Made by a program: the position numbers and the translations under genes
Source of the DNA: Calliopum simillimum
Taxonomy: Eukaryota > Arthropoda > Insecta > Diptera > Lauxaniidae
DNA: 64,000 bases
Reading direction: 5' to 3'
Assembly: GCA_951812925.1 (NCBI GenBank)
Contig: OX638370.1
Span: forward strand, 33,103,948 to 33,167,947
The notes under the pieces: model-generated
The model's database searches: none
Told to the model about the DNA's origin: nothing
Seen by the model: only the letters and a program-made list of their open reading frames with translations
Shown: positions 45,462 through 57,764 of the stretch, piece by piece
Layout of the letters: each line of letters starts with the position of its first letter
How positions within the stretch are numbered: position 1 is the first letter of the stretch

Positions 45462-45784
45462 TACGGCTACTGCGATTTCCTTGGTTTCAAGATAGTCACT
45501 TGGTTTTACTGCGTAGCATAGTTTACTATAAGTTTGATTCTTTTCAATTTGGTACTGATGGCCTTAAGCATGATTTACAAGGTTCGTGCTTAATATAATG
45601 CTACGTGAGATGAGAAGACTTATTTGGGATCGCTTAGGCAGTTTACCTTATATGTTCAGTTTGCCTTCTCACATTCAAATATTTGCTGGATGACAGCGTA
45701 AAGTACGCAATTTTCTTAACCGGTTCTGCTTATTTTCATTACCCTGCGCTTTCTTTGACGATATAGTCGGAATGCAAAATTTCA

Positions 45785-45963
45785 TCAAATTATTTTCAGT
45801 CGGTTTCCCGTGATCGCTATTTCTACATACTGACAGATAGACAGACGGAAATACATCGAATTGGAACGAAATGTTGATGAAAAACATCATATTTATTCCT
45901 GGCTAGCTTATTTCAATGCGTTACAAACGGAATGATAAGGATAATATATCAATTGTGTAGGGT
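45785..45963 (-). repeat. TACCC-type dispersed repeat, terminal fragment
   Basis: Ends in 'caattgtgtagggtataaat', preceded by 'gcgttacaaacggaatgata', 'gatgaaaaacatcatat' and 'tactgacagatagacagac', the same order as the 25.9-26.04 kb copy. Truncated at its far end. Confidence 0.5.
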
Positions 45964-46389
45964 ATAAATTCCAATACAAATAAGCAAATCTAAATACCAC
46001 CAATACCTAACATGCAAACTATGCAACTTATGGTACAGTGAGTATGTCATATAGCTAAAATTTTTTACTCAAAATAATCTTTGAAAAGAATTGTACAGTT
46101 CCATATTGATAAAGAAAGTGATGATAATGTTCAGAAAATAGTCCGGTCTTCAAGCAAAATGTGTCCTGCTGGATTCGCAAGATTATTTGTTTTTATACAA
46201 TACAATATGTATATTAATGAAATGATTGTCGATGAACTATTTTTGTAAGCATGCTAACTCCTTTAAAAACTTGATGAAGCATAAGGCCAAAAAGAAGCGG
46301 CTCATTACATGTGTGCTATTGCGGTGGCTCTTATCTCGTTCGACGGCTAGTGATAAGCAAAGCAGGACCAATACCAAGCAAAGATTGCA

Positions 46390-47525
46390 TATTGAGTCTT
46401 TTTCTTGGTCTCGGTCTTGATCATGGATATTGAGTCATGTTTTCGGTCCTGGTCTTGTACTTAGTTTTTGTTTTGGAAATTGAGTCTTGTCCTTGGTTAG
46501 ACATTGATTTACGGTTTTGAATATTGAGTCTTTGTTTCGGTGTCTATCTTGGCTTTGGACATTGAGTCTTTCATGGTCTTAACCTATTGAATCTTGATTT
46601 TGCCATGGTTGTGGACACTGAGCCTTGTTCTCGGTCTTTGTCTTGTTCTTGGCATTTGCATTGGACATTGAGTCCTTGATCTTAATCTTAGACATTGATC
46701 TATTGTTTTAGATATTGAGTCTTTGTCTAGTCCTTGGTCATGGTTTTGGTTTAGGACATTGAGGCTTTTTTCGGTTTTGGTGTTTTCCTTGGTATTGGTC
46801 TCAGGCATTGAGTTTTATTTAATCTTGCATATTAAATCTTGATATTCTTCTTGGACATTGAGTGTTGGTCTTGATCATGGTTTTGCTTTTGTACAATGAG
46901 TCTTGTTCTCGGTCTTGTTCTTGGTATTGGTCTTGGTCATTGAATCTTGAACTTGTTCTCAATTTTGGACATTAAATCTCGGTCTATCACATTGAGTCTT
47001 GGTCGTACATAACTTTGGCCATGGACATTAATATTAATATGTCATTGAACATTGTACATTTAATCTCGGCCTTGGTCATGGACTTAGTTTTGGACACTGA
47101 GTCGTTTTCTCGGTCATGTTCTAGTTAATATTTTTGGTCTTGGAGTCTTGACCTTGGTCCTAATCTTGGACCAATGTCTTTGACATTGAGTCTCGGTCTT
47201 GATCATGGTCTTGGTTGAGGTCTTTGTCTTGTTTTTAGTTTTGGCTTTGAGCATTGAGTTTGTCCTTGGTTTAATCTTTGACATTTACTCTCAGTCATGG
47301 CTATGGTTTGGTTTTTTGTTTTGGACATTGGGTCTTGTTTGCGGTTTTCGTCTTCTTCTTGGTATAGGTCTTGCACATTGAGCCTAATCTTTGATCTTAA
47401 TCTTGGACATTGAAGCTCAGTCTTGGATATTGAGTCTTGGTTTAGTTGTAGGTCTTAATCTTGGACATTAATGCTCGGTCTTCGATATTGAGTCTTGGTT
47501 TAGTTTTTGGTATTATTCTTAGCAT
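46390..47525 (+). repeat. Degenerate minisatellite, GACATTGAGTCTTGGTC unit
   Basis: Phrases such as 'gacattgagtctt', 'ttggtcttggtc', 'gttctcggtctt', 'ttggacattgagtc' and 'ttggatattgagtc' repeat for about 1.1 kb with variable spacing. Units appear to be about 20-45 bp multiples of a 6 bp 'tcttgg' core. Both strands carry short ORFs (46584-46808 minus, 47199-47381 plus) that are just translations of the repeat. A small related patch occurs at 3180-3460. Confidence 0.75.
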
Positions 47526-47529
47526 TTAG

Positions 47530-48980
47530 TCAGACAGAATGTGAAAGGGAATAGCGTTGGACATCGCTACGTCTTGAAGAAAAACCCACAATACCCGTAA
47601 CTAGCACTGACAAAAGCGAATTGATTCCGCCTTAAAAGCACATTCTCCGAATTTCCTTTCAGGACTTAAAGCGTCTGTCCCAGAGTAGATGGCACCCAGA
47701 TAAGCGTGTGTACCCGACTGGGTGGCTGAAATCGGAAGTGAATTTTGCCCCTCTTATTTGAGCCTTTGCCGGATTCAGCATTTAGCTTATAACTTGCAGC
47801 GTGGGGTGTTGCTGAGAAGGTTATACTTATGAAGCATGGATCAAAAAACGATGCAAATTAAAAAAACGTTTCGGCCCTATGCTCTTCCTAGACGTTACAT
47901 GAGCATACATGCATGCTATGAATTATGAGATGAAATTAGAACTTTGTTGTTTAGTCGTCTCCATGATTTGAATTACAAATTGCATTATTTGAATGGGGTT
48001 CCAGTTCACAGGACAGTAGCGGAAACCAGAAAAGAGATACATATTTCAAATAATACTAGTAATAAAAGGATTGTAAGTAGTCATTGTTTGTTGATGGAAA
48101 AGTCCCCCGGAAATATTTGGGTTTTGCTAGAAATGATAAGATGATTTCGTGCTAGACTCAAATTCCAATGAGAAGGCAACGTATTTAATGTGAATATTGT
48201 AGGAATCATACAGAATAGATCTGTCATAAATGGTCGAACGTGAAGTTGGCCATAACACTTTGGACTAAATTGCCGAAGAAAATATTTGAAAAATAAAAAA
48301 TTTAAATATTGATATATGCGAGTACCTACTTCTCCATTAAGGCAATTGAGTTCCAAACATCCAAATGTAAAAAAAATTACTCTGATTCAACTTGCTTTAA
48401 TTTTATTGTTGTATTTGAAAGTTAAGTCATTTAAGTCCACCTTAACTGCACACAAACGTACACGTGCCAATGTGCCGACACCAACCAACACCGTCCGAGT
48501 CAGAGTGGCAGACAAAACCGGAAGAGCAAGGATAACAACAGAATGGACGAGCTGTATAAATTTGCATATTTTCCGGTTTGTTAAATTTGTTTTTCCGTTA
48601 CATACATACGAGTTGTAGTAGTAGTAGTAGAAATGTAAAGCCTAAAACAGACTGCGAAAAAAAGCGCTCAAAATATTCAACAAAAAGAATTAAACTGCAG
48701 ATCAAAATATGTATAATAGAAAAATTTGTTGAAACAAATGCTCAAAAACAAAAAAACCAACAAAAAGGATTCAAAACTTTTCATCTTTATTCTTTTAAAA
48801 ATTTAGTTTTCTTTTGTAATTTGTTTTTTTCGTCCCCATACAAAAGGACATACTCTCATTCATTCATTCATTGTTTAAAATGCAAGGACGAAAAAAAAAA
48901 AAATATGAAACTTTACCAAAGTTTACAAATTGTTTGTAAAAGTTTCATTGTTGTTTTCAGTTGTGATTGTTATGATTGTT
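47530..48980. other. Unassigned stretch
   Basis: ORFs at 47944-48144, 48081-48356 and 48316-48618 overlap on both strands and show no domain. A TAG run lies at 48614-48630. I see no gene. Confidence 0.3.
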
Positions 48981-48987
48981 GTCATTT

Positions 48988-49043
48988 GTTCATGTTGTTG
49001 TTGTTGTTGCTGTTATTATTATTATTGTTGTTGTTGCTGTTAT
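48988..49043 (+). repeat. TTG/TTA microsatellite
   Basis: TTG units, then TTA, then TTG again. The poly-Leu tract of the 178-codon frame at 48578-49114 is this repeat, so that frame is not a gene. Confidence 0.85.
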
Positions 49044-49049
49044 ACACGT

Positions 49050-50480
49050 TTCTCAATTGTTTCAAATGTATAAAATTTACAATTTTATTGCACAATTTAT
49101 TTGTTGCATTTTAATTAAAAAGTTTGCGTTTGGTTTTTGAAGAAATTTTTTCACTTTGAAGGGTTCCTGTAAATTTCTTCAAAAAATTGGAGGTGAGAAG
49201 ATTTAAGTAAGAAATTTTTCTTAAAATTTTATGGACAGTTTTAGAAGAAATTCCTTAAAAAAAAAAACACAACAGAAAATAGACAAAAAACGGAAGTATC
49301 TGCTCATGACAGAACTTAAGTAAGTAAAAGCTAAACTCAAATCTTATAATAAGTTAGGGCATAAACCATTTTTATTATTGCTGTGAATCTCTGTATTTGC
49401 CGGTAAGCTTAAGCGGCTTAATCTTTCAAAAAACCGAAATTTTGTTTTATTGGATAAAACTTAAGTTTTTCTTGCCAATCAGGAAGATGTTGCTGGTTAG
49501 ATAAATGACCGTGTGAAGAAGATCCTCATTGCTATCGAAGTCGAATAGTGAAGTCAACAAAATCTATGTATATGAAGATTGGTTTTTCATGCGGACTATA
49601 TTACGAAGAATGGAACTGAAACTAAAAGACTTAAAAAATATGACATTGAGCAATGTCTTGAATGGATCATTTAAACAAAAGTTGTGCCATTAGCTCAGCA
49701 ATTTCTCAATGTCACACACATTTCAAATTATCCAAATTGAGCTTAAATGTCATTTAATCAACAGAATCTTTTCCCAGAATAAAGAAAATTCCACACTCAC
49801 AAGCATTTGCAGTGCAACATTAATTTCACTCGTTTGTCGACTGCTGACATTATAATTCATAACTCATTTTTCAGAGTTGCAAGTTGCAACATACTCGAGT
49901 TTGTAGTACTCGCAGAGTAAAAATGAATTTATATGCAACATGCAGTAGAAAAGGACATAAATATAAAGTGAAATAGAAATATAGAAAAATGGAAAAAGTA
50001 AGTAAGTGAGTGAGTATATTTGACTATAATACGCTGTCGCACATGGATTACTTTACCGTTAGTCATAGGATAAAAAAAAACAAAATGGAAATAAAACGGA
50101 AAAAATAAATTTGAAGCAGCAGTGGCAGCATAAAAAATGTGGTAACACTGTGGACAGCAAGGATCGTTTCTATTCCCTGCAACTTTGTAATGTTAACACA
50201 AGCAGCGAGTGCTGCAAAAATGACATTTGTATATTTGTGTGAGTGTGCGTATGTGTGTGCAAAAATGCATTTGTCCATGTGTGTCGTTTTCTAACATTTT
50301 TAAGCTTTTAATAAAAATGTCAACTGCAGTGAAATGAAACGCAACGCAATGCAATGAAATAAAATTGAAGTTGAAATTGAAGACAAAAAACCAAAATGAA
50401 AAAAAAAAAAACGTACAAAAATTTATAATCTTAAGCGATGAGAAATGAAATCTTCAAATTAAGGGTGTAATACACTTGTA
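49050..50480. other. Unassigned AT-rich stretch
   Basis: No supported gene, repeat boundary or RNA. The minus frame at 50063-50278 has no domain. Confidence 0.3.
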
Positions 50481-50484
50481 ATTC

Positions 50485-50660
50485 AGCAAAATTGATAGTT
50501 TTCTCTATGTATATGACGTACGAATTCAGACAAAACTAATATCATAATGTTCACCATTTAGTTAGAAATGATAAAAAATCATCACGGTTTCCACAGAACA
50601 ATTACTTGAAAACATGAAATTGATGCTGTTAAGTTAAAATCGTGATATCGAACAAAGCGT
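50485..50660 (+). repeat. Dispersed family C copy, diverged
   Basis: Contains 'acaaaactaatatcataatg', 'agaaatgataaaaa', 'ttacttgaaaacatgaaatt' and 'gatgctgttaagttaaaat', in the same order as the family C blocks at 22550-22680 and 37840-37970. Confidence 0.5.
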
Positions 50661-50819
50661 AAACTTTGAATTGTTGCTCTCAAAACACTTGTCTCCAAAC
50701 TGGTTGGCTTACGTGGGCTGCTATATATATTTCTGGCCTAGGCAACACTAATGTCAATAGCTAAAATCTGGCAACACCATAATAAAGTTTGACATTTTTT
50801 AGCATAAACGTGCTCACTT

Positions 50820-50998
50820 TCACTTTTGACAGCGGCATTGGATAGCTCTGAGCTTCCTCTTTAAAGTGTATTTTTAACTTTTCCAATTGAATCATTAGTT
50901 TCCGAGATATCATCCATTGAAGTGAAGGTATACAGATTGACTATATGAGGAAACTTATGAGGAAGCTCAGTGCTATTCAATACCGCTGTCAAAAGTGA
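50820..50998. mobile_element. 179 bp inverted-repeat MITE
   Basis: TCACTTTTGACAGCGGCATT at 50820 and, on the other strand, TCACTTTTGACAGCGGTATT ending at 50998. The match continues through 'gatagctctgagcttcctc' / 'aatagcactgagcttcctc' for about 40 bp. No coding potential. The target duplication is not clear. Confidence 0.65.
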
Positions 50999-51225
50999 AC
51001 TAGACTACTTTCAGGATGTACGCCATATGTCTGAAAATAGCGTTTCTTGCACTTTAAATCAAGGATAACTCAGATCTGAGACGTGATGGAGCAAATCGGA
51101 GGTCATATTCATATTATTCAGATTTAATCAATAGAACCGGCCAATGGCTGTGTTTTTCTTGTAGCTGTGATTCTCGTCTAATCTATGCTAAAAGTTAAAT
51201 AAAGTATGCTTGCAGAATTCTATAC

Positions 51226-51430
51226 GATGTCGGCAATGCGTCTGATGAGGAATTGACTTATTATAGTCAATTTTGACCTGTGGTGGGTCCCGAAACTAGT
51301 AAAGCAAACCAGCCTTCCGATACATTTTTTTGCTTTTTTTACTAATGTGTATTTTTGCCTTGTTTTTTGTGTTTTTATTGGTGTTTTACTCAAAAGCACT
51401 GAACAGTAAGCTCCAACCATCAATGTATTT
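51226..51430 (+). repeat. Dispersed family B copy
   Basis: Partner of 7566-7745 with shared 'gatgtcggcaa', 'gcgtctgatgag', 'caaaccagccttcc' and 'gtttttattggt'. It abuts a family A copy on its right. ORFs through it (51220-51423, 51330-51641) are not conserved. Confidence 0.5.
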
Positions 51431-51449
51431 TCATTGTTCCAAAAACAGA

Positions 51450-51830
51450 AAAAAATTTGGCCACAAATGTTTTAAACAATTTTGGTACTTTTTGGACAGT
51501 TTTATTACTTTTTTTGCTTTTTGGTTCACAATAGAAAAGCTCATTTATCATCCAATGACAAGAGCGAAACGAAAAGAAAACAAAAAACATGAAGTCAGAG
51601 TCTTTCTCTTTGTGCTGTATCCTCTTTTCAGTTCTGTGTGACCGCGTATTTTGTCGTTATTAAAATTGAAAAATTTGCATTTAATTTTATCTGTCTTAGT
51701 GGCACAATACTTAAATAATTTTAACTTTGTGCACATCTACACACAAATACCTTTCTAATGGTGTATAATTCAAGGTCGTGCTCCATTTCTAACATAGTAA
51801 AAAGGGTAGGACAAATTTTTGTCTAGCGTA
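51450..51830 (-). repeat. Dispersed family A, minus-oriented copy
   Basis: Reverse complement of the 2705-3125 order: 'ttggccacaaatg', 'tggtactttttggaca', 'acaaaaaacatgaagtcag', 'tctttctctttgtg', 'ttaactttgtgcacatc', 'cctttctaatggtgtata' and 'ctccatttctaacatag', ending in 'gggtaggacaaatttttgtc'. Confidence 0.65.
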
Positions 51831-51834
51831 TTAA

Positions 51835-52605
51835 TATATAGATTAATACTGACTCTGGATGAATTGTTAGAAAAAATGGCATTATTTCAATCGGCAAATG
51901 TTTAAAGGGCGGAAGTCAATACAAGTACACTTTCGGGAAACTGAAAAAAATGTACTTTTTCTATGTTTTTGTGTCTATTTTTTTTTTTTTTGGAAATTTT
52001 AGGCTTGCATGTAATTTTCTTTAAAAAAATCGTTGGAAATCTTATAATTTAAAATTTATATAAGTAGAACGAAAGTTATAGCTTTAAAAAAAAAATATTC
52101 ATCATTGACCTATGTTTCTGCCATTTTTGAAAATTTTAAAGCTTAACTGACCATTATGAATGCAGTTCTCTTTATTCATCTTTCACTTCTAGCATATACA
52201 AAATTGTGATCGATTCGTTGAGTAGAAGCCCAGAATTTTTGAAGAATATATCTGTATCTCAAAAGTTACTGTCAAATTTCTGCTTATAGCACGAAAACTA
52301 AATTTATAATAAAACTTTGTTGGAAGGTAATGTATATCCCAAAGAGCGTAATAGTACAGAATTTTGAATCCATGAACATTTCATTTATATAGATAGATAT
52401 GACCAAAACAGAGCGGTACAAAGGTAATGTGGTAGACTTTGAAATAGATATATATATAGAGTCTCATATTAGGAACGATAAAAAAGCTAGATAAAGCATA
52501 ATTTTGAGTAGTCTTATCCAGGTTTATCTGAGGTTAAGACAATTTTAACAGGGATTTTTAAAATTCCTACAACGGAATTCTAGGAAGAATTAATTCGTAG
52601 AATAT
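51835..52605. other. Unassigned AT-rich stretch
   Basis: No ORF, repeat end or RNA signal recognised. Confidence 0.3.
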
Positions 52606-52609
52606 GCTA

Positions 52610-53661
52610 CACACAAAAAAAAGGACATAATATTAATGAAAAATTTATTATTTCTAACGAAAAAATTCATCGAATATGAGCCGAGTACAGCATTCATTGA
52701 TTATAAGTATTTTCAATCATACGTTAAATAACGCATACGTTCGCTTATGAATTACTCATAAAATGTAAGAACTTTTCTTAAAATCTAAGAACAAAATACG
52801 TAAATTTTTTTTTATGAATCATTTTTAAAACGTAAGAACACGTTCATAAAATCTATGAATGAAATTCATAAATTGTTTTTTTTTTTTTTTCAAAACAAAA
52901 AATTCAATCAAACTTTTAAAATACAAATTTTACACAAAAACGTCAGAGGAGTCTGTAGCGTATGTGATAAGGGAGCCAGTAATATTTCTCTGCGATTGGG
53001 TTCCCGGGTTCGAACCCCAGTGCGGGTGAACATTTTTTTATTATAATTTTATTTTTTTTTTTATTAGGAGAACGCTCATGTTCCAATGCCAAGGACATAC
53101 AATAAAAAAATGAAGTAGTGCGTCTTAAAGAAAGTAAGCGCTTGATGCTGGAGAAAGCTTTATGAAGCGCTAGTGTCCCATTGGACAAATAAATACTTAC
53201 CATAGCATGAAACTATGCTTAGGAGTCCCAATAGAATACATAGCATGATGTTAAAAGCGACATAGAAAGGAACTTTCAACAATACTTTATTTGAAATTTA
53301 CCATAAATCAGTCTAGAACCAAAAGGTGTAGATGAAATACAAACTGAAAATAATATTTTAAGTTGATGAAACCTTTTCTAAAAAATTATGAACGTTTCTT
53401 TAATTTTATGAAAACATACATAAAATATTTGATCTGTAGTTTTATGAAACGTCTTACGCATACGAAAAAGTTCTTAAAATTTAAGAACGGAAATTCATAA
53501 AAAAATTCTTCATAGAAAAATATTTATGAATTCATGTTCTTACGATTAATGAATCGTTCTTAAAATCAAAAAATTTTAATGTAAAATTTTTATTTGAAAA
53601 TCAATGAATTTCGAATTATGAATGCCGTTCATAAATATTATGTTCAATATTTTTTTGTGTG
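52610..53661 (+). mobile_element. CACACAAAAAAA-ended element with tRNA-like module, copy 1
   Basis: Left end CACACAAAAAAAAGGACAT (52610 on) and right end complement CACACAAAAAAATATTGAAC (ending 53661), with TA outside both (52608-52609 and 53662-53663). Arms of about 280-300 bp are rich in 'ttcataaaat.taagaac' words and only loosely inverted. A tRNA-like module lies at 52951-53028, followed by a conserved core ('aggagaacgctcatg', 'gaaagtaagcgcttgatgct', 'atagaaaggaact'). The full layout recurs reversed at 60926-61923. There is no transposase. Confidence 0.8.
52951..53028 (+). other. tRNA-like module of copy 1
   Basis: GTCTGTAGCGTATGTGATAA gives an A-box-like start, and CCGGGTTCGAACCCCAG a near-ideal T-arm with 7-base loop and B box (GGGTTCGAACC at 53006-53016). 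Spacing is tRNA-like. The acceptor stem is not convincing. Confidence 0.65.
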
Positions 53662-53809
53662 TATACAAACATTTTTCTTATGTATAGAAGTAATGTCATA
53701 ATGTATGGCATCAACTATCATTGACAGTTTTGTTATAGACAGATAGAGAAATGGTCGGCAATAAACCAAGCACTACTAGCCAGATGTATCAACTTGAATG
53801 TATGTACAT

Positions 53810-55663
53810 TAGAGCGCCCATATGTGCGAAATTCTGATTTTGTTTGCTCCCCGTCCATTTCCTGAAATTAGAGGTCAAAAAAATAAGATCTCAAAAAAAA
53901 ATTTGGAATCGGTAGTGGAAAAAACCCAGCCGGTTTTCGATCAAAGGTCGAAAAATTGACTAAAAAAAGGCAAGTCGCTTTGACTGCCCGTTACTTCAAA
54001 ACTGTTCATTTTTTCATAATATTTTCAAGACATTTTTTGTAGAGCATGACTTGGCCTACATTATCTTCTAAAAAAATGTTGGTCCAAAAATTAAATTTGT
54101 TGTTGTTTCGGTACAAAAACTTAAATTTTTTAAGAAAATTTACATGACTTTTTTTCTATGATTTGGTTTTTTGTAGTTTTCGAAGGGTGGAATATTTGTT
54201 CTGGAATTCCTATATTGTAGGAAATTAAATGTTGATGAATCTAAAAGAAAAATTACTAAAAAATTTTAATTTTTAAGAAATGGAGCCCATTTCAAAGTTA
54301 AAAAAATTTTTATTTTATTTATTTTTTTATCTTAATTTTTAATCTGGTAAGAAACCATTTCAGTAGTCATATTTCTTAAACAAATTTGGGATTGCTAAAC
54401 TCGAAAATAGCATTGATTTTCGTTTTAGTGCGTTTTTGGGCTGTTCCAGTAGAGATAATCGAAAATTTCCAAATTCGTGCACGCAGTTCAGGAAAAAATT
54501 TCAATGAAGTTGTCGAGAACTGCACAAAGCTGTGAAATTGCACCTGAGCATTTACTGAATAAGAAAAAAAAGTTTTCAAAATCGGTTCATGGCATGGTTT
54601 TTAAAATGAGGTCGAAAAACGGTATTTAAAAAAAAACGACTACAAATCAAAACCAAAATAGTCAATTTAGATGTAGTTATTAATGCTGAATTCGGAATTG
54701 GACGCGAAATTGCTGTATCACTTATGGTTTGTGAGATATCTCACCCCTAATGTTCAAAAAACACGATTTTGCAGGTTGTGTAGAACACGCACAAAATCGT
54801 TTTGGCTTTTTCTATTAAATGCGTCATTTAGTACTGTTCTTCTTCTTCAAAATGAGTTACAGAATAGTCTTGTATAATTTGTCTTTAAAAAGTTATGACC
54901 ATTTTAAAATAACATTATTAGAGATATAGTAATATGGCAATTGCTATAGAAAATCCATACATGATTTTTAACTTTCATGATGTCATTTTAAAATGATCAT
55001 AACTTTTTGAAAAGATGTCGCACAAGCCCATTTTATAGCTCATTTTAAAGGCAAAAAGCAGTTCTAAATGATGCATTTAATAACAACTAGCAATACATTT
55101 TCTTGCATCCAATAAAAAAGCGATTAAAAAAAAAAAATTAAAATACTTAATTTTTTTCCAAACTTTGAGACCGGCTCTATACCTTAAAATTTAATATTTT
55201 TGTAAACTTTTTCTTTTCAAATTAATTAACATTTAATTTCCTTTAACATAAAAATTCCATAACAAATATTCCGCCCTTTAAAAATTACAAAAAACCAATT
55301 TATAGCAAAAAAGACATGAAAATTTTCCGAAAAAATTTAAATTTTTGTACCGAAACAGCAACAAGTTTAATTTTTGGACCAAAACTTTCTAAGAAGATAA
55401 TGCTGACCTAATCATGCTCTACAAAAGTTGTCTTGAAAATATTATGAAAAAATGAACAGTTTTGAAGTAACGGGCAGTCAAAGCGACTTCCCTTTTTTTA
55501 GTCAATTTTTCGACCTTTGATCGAAAACCGGCTGGGTTTTTTCCACTATCGATTCCAAATTTTTTTTTGAGATCTTATTTTTTTGACCTCTAATTTCAGG
55601 AAATGGACGGGGAGCAAACAAATTCACAACTTTGCACATTTCATACATCTTGTGGGTGCTCTA
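53810..55663. mobile_element. 1.85 kb inverted-repeat element, TAGAGCRCCCA ends
   Basis: Ends TAGAGCGCCCA (53810) and, on the other strand, TAGAGCACCCA (ending 55663), flanked by ATGTACAT on both sides (53802-53809 and 55664-55671). Arms of about 400 bp share 'tgctccccgtccatttcctg', 'ggaatcg(g/a)tagtggaaaaaa', 'gacttgcctttttttagtc' in inverted form, and more. A second, smaller inverted pair lies at about 54885-55012 ('aaaaagttatgaccatttta'). ORFs inside (54376-54579, 54683-54877) have no domain. The 8 bp duplication suggests a hAT-type element. Confidence 0.85.
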
Positions 55664-55671
55664 ATGTACAT

Positions 55672-56045
55672 TAGGGTGTCTCTTATTTGGGAAAAGTCAA
55701 AATTTTATGTCGCGCTCCCCCAGAATCGAAAGACTTTGAGAAATAATGAGATCCCCTAAACGACAGGTTTTTTTAATCGAATTAACCTGTACCACGAAGA
55801 CATTCAAATTTAAATGAAAATTAACATAGATTTTATATACTTCTTGTTTTAACTTGCTGGGAATCGCGTTGCCTGAAATATTCTTCGCCATCAAATGTGT
55901 ATCTTATGGTTTTTTGGGTCGCTGAACACGATACAAGTGTCAAAATTAAATTTTGACAGCTGTCAACGGCTACACGTGTCGACACAAGCTACCGGTTTAA
56001 CCTCCATTTCTCGGTGTTTTGATTTGAAATCAGAAGTTCACCCTA
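55672..56045. mobile_element. 374 bp MITE inserted next to the previous element
   Basis: TAGGGTGTCTC at 55672 and, on the other strand, TAGGGTGAACTTC ending at 56045; ATGTACAT lies on both sides (55664-55671, shared with the neighbour, and 56046-56053). It includes 'tgacagctgtcaacg' and other short palindromes. The terminal match is short (7-8 bp), so the exact class is open; the 8 bp duplication fits hAT. Confidence 0.75.
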
Positions 56046-56054
56046 ATGTACATA

Positions 56055-57265
56055 TATTTTATTGCTGAAAACAGTAAATATTCTGTACTTAAATCTCGGA
56101 TGCTTCTCTTCTAAGAACTGACTGCATTAACTTAGATATTGCATATGGACAATAAGAAAACAAAAGAAAAAGCTGAAGGAATAAAGCAAAAGGGCAGCAC
56201 AATTTATCATATTTTCAGTATTTTTAAGGAGTAAAGGAACTTTTACGCTAAAGAATAAATCAGCAGAGTAGATTTCATTTCTTGAACTAAAGCAAGGGAA
56301 CTGCAGATCTCTGTGCCAGGATAAGCAAGAAAAATTGTAAATTTTATGCTCTTGCTCCGAGTTAAGAAAATGCAGTATTTTGTGCAAATTTTGTCAAATT
56401 AAACCATGCAAAGAAATATTTCTTTGAAGAGAAAAATCGCAGAGATTTTAGATTTAAATAAGTTTTTGTTGATAAGTAAATCTATTTTTTAATAACTGAA
56501 ATTTCTATTATATGAAACAACTGTGAAATATGGTTAAAAAAAGAACAATAACAACAATTTAACATTGTTAAGAGTTTTGTATTCGAAGAATCTATAGAAG
56601 ATTAGTTCATGCTTGTGTCAGAATGAAAACAATTTTCTTCCTTTTATGCCAAATATCCATTTATTCACCAAAGTTTTGAATTCCTGGGCTAAAGAAAACA
56701 AGTTGCTTAATGGCCTATGAGTTTGACTTTTTCATGGTAATCTTCTGGTGATATTGAAATAAATACAATAAATGTCTAAAAGGACTAAAACACTAAAGTT
56801 ATCTAAGCCTTGTGTTATGTTTATATAATAAACAATCCTAGACAGACAGTAATGGATATCTATGAAAGTGGAAAATATAGAAGCGGGAAAGGCAATATCT
56901 CAATCCAACTGTCCACAATTTTTGAAATTTGTCCTGACAAAGCGAGCTGATACAGCTAAAGATTAAGTATTTCGCACAAATTAATGACTAAAACCTCGAA
57001 GACCGACCTTAAACCGACCAAAGTTAAAACGTGAAATGAACAGAAATGAGCTATAGTCTCATTGTAAACGTTAGAACGGTAGAATATGAGAAAGTTTCGT
57101 GTATAGCACAGTACATTCTGCGTAACGACTAGATAATCGAGGAGACTCGTTTATGGAAGGAAGTTTATAGGTACAGCGTAGCTTTTGCTAGAAAAATATA
57201 ATTACTGACGGAAGATGGTACACACAGATGCTACACACCAAAAAATTATAGTCTACTTTTCTTAC
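56055..57265. other. Unassigned stretch
   Basis: The 86-codon minus frame at 56127-56387 has no domain. No repeat ends are seen. Confidence 0.3.
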
Positions 57266-57279
57266 TTTTGATTTTCTTT

Positions 57280-57440
57280 AGTATTGATTTCAAACTTTTG
57301 TTTGAAATTTATTCCAGAAAAGTATGAAATTTATTCCAAAATAGTTTAAAATTAATATTGTACTTGTTTTGGCATTATTCTATATAAATATTTTTAGGTT
57401 TTAAAATTAAACTAAAATTTTTACAGTCTAGTTACATAAG
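57280..57440 (+). repeat. Dispersed family E copy
   Basis: Partner of 17590-17750 with 'ttgaaatttattccagaaaa', 'tgaaatttattccaaaatag', 'ttggcattattctatataaa' and 'aaactaaaatttttacag'. Confidence 0.55.
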
Positions 57441-57764
57441 CGTGTGAAAGTTGGTTTGCAGTATCAGTCATTGTTTGATTGCAGTGCTGTTAAAATTAAG
57501 TTGAGCTAAAATTAAATTTATATTGCGGCAAGGCAGTGAAGTCATTTGAAGTTAAATTAGACTTTAGACTTTTTTGACATTCGAAAACGTTGGAAAAATA
57601 GGAATGTGATAGAAAACTTGAGCAATGGTACAGAAATTTCCAAAACCTTTGAAAAGTCTAAGATATTTTTAAATATATGTCCAGGACTGGACCATTTCAA
57701 CATTTTCCTGATGGGCTATACTTAGTTGAAATTAGCATTCTAAAAACTGTTAATACAAGGCAGA

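Noticed and set aside
48578..49114. 178-codon ORF with poly-Leu C-terminus
   Set aside because: The Leu run is translation of a TTG/TTA microsatellite and the rest is low complexity.
52951..53028. Functional tRNA gene
   Set aside because: The B box and T-arm are good but no convincing acceptor stem or anticodon arm can be drawn; kept as tRNA-like only.
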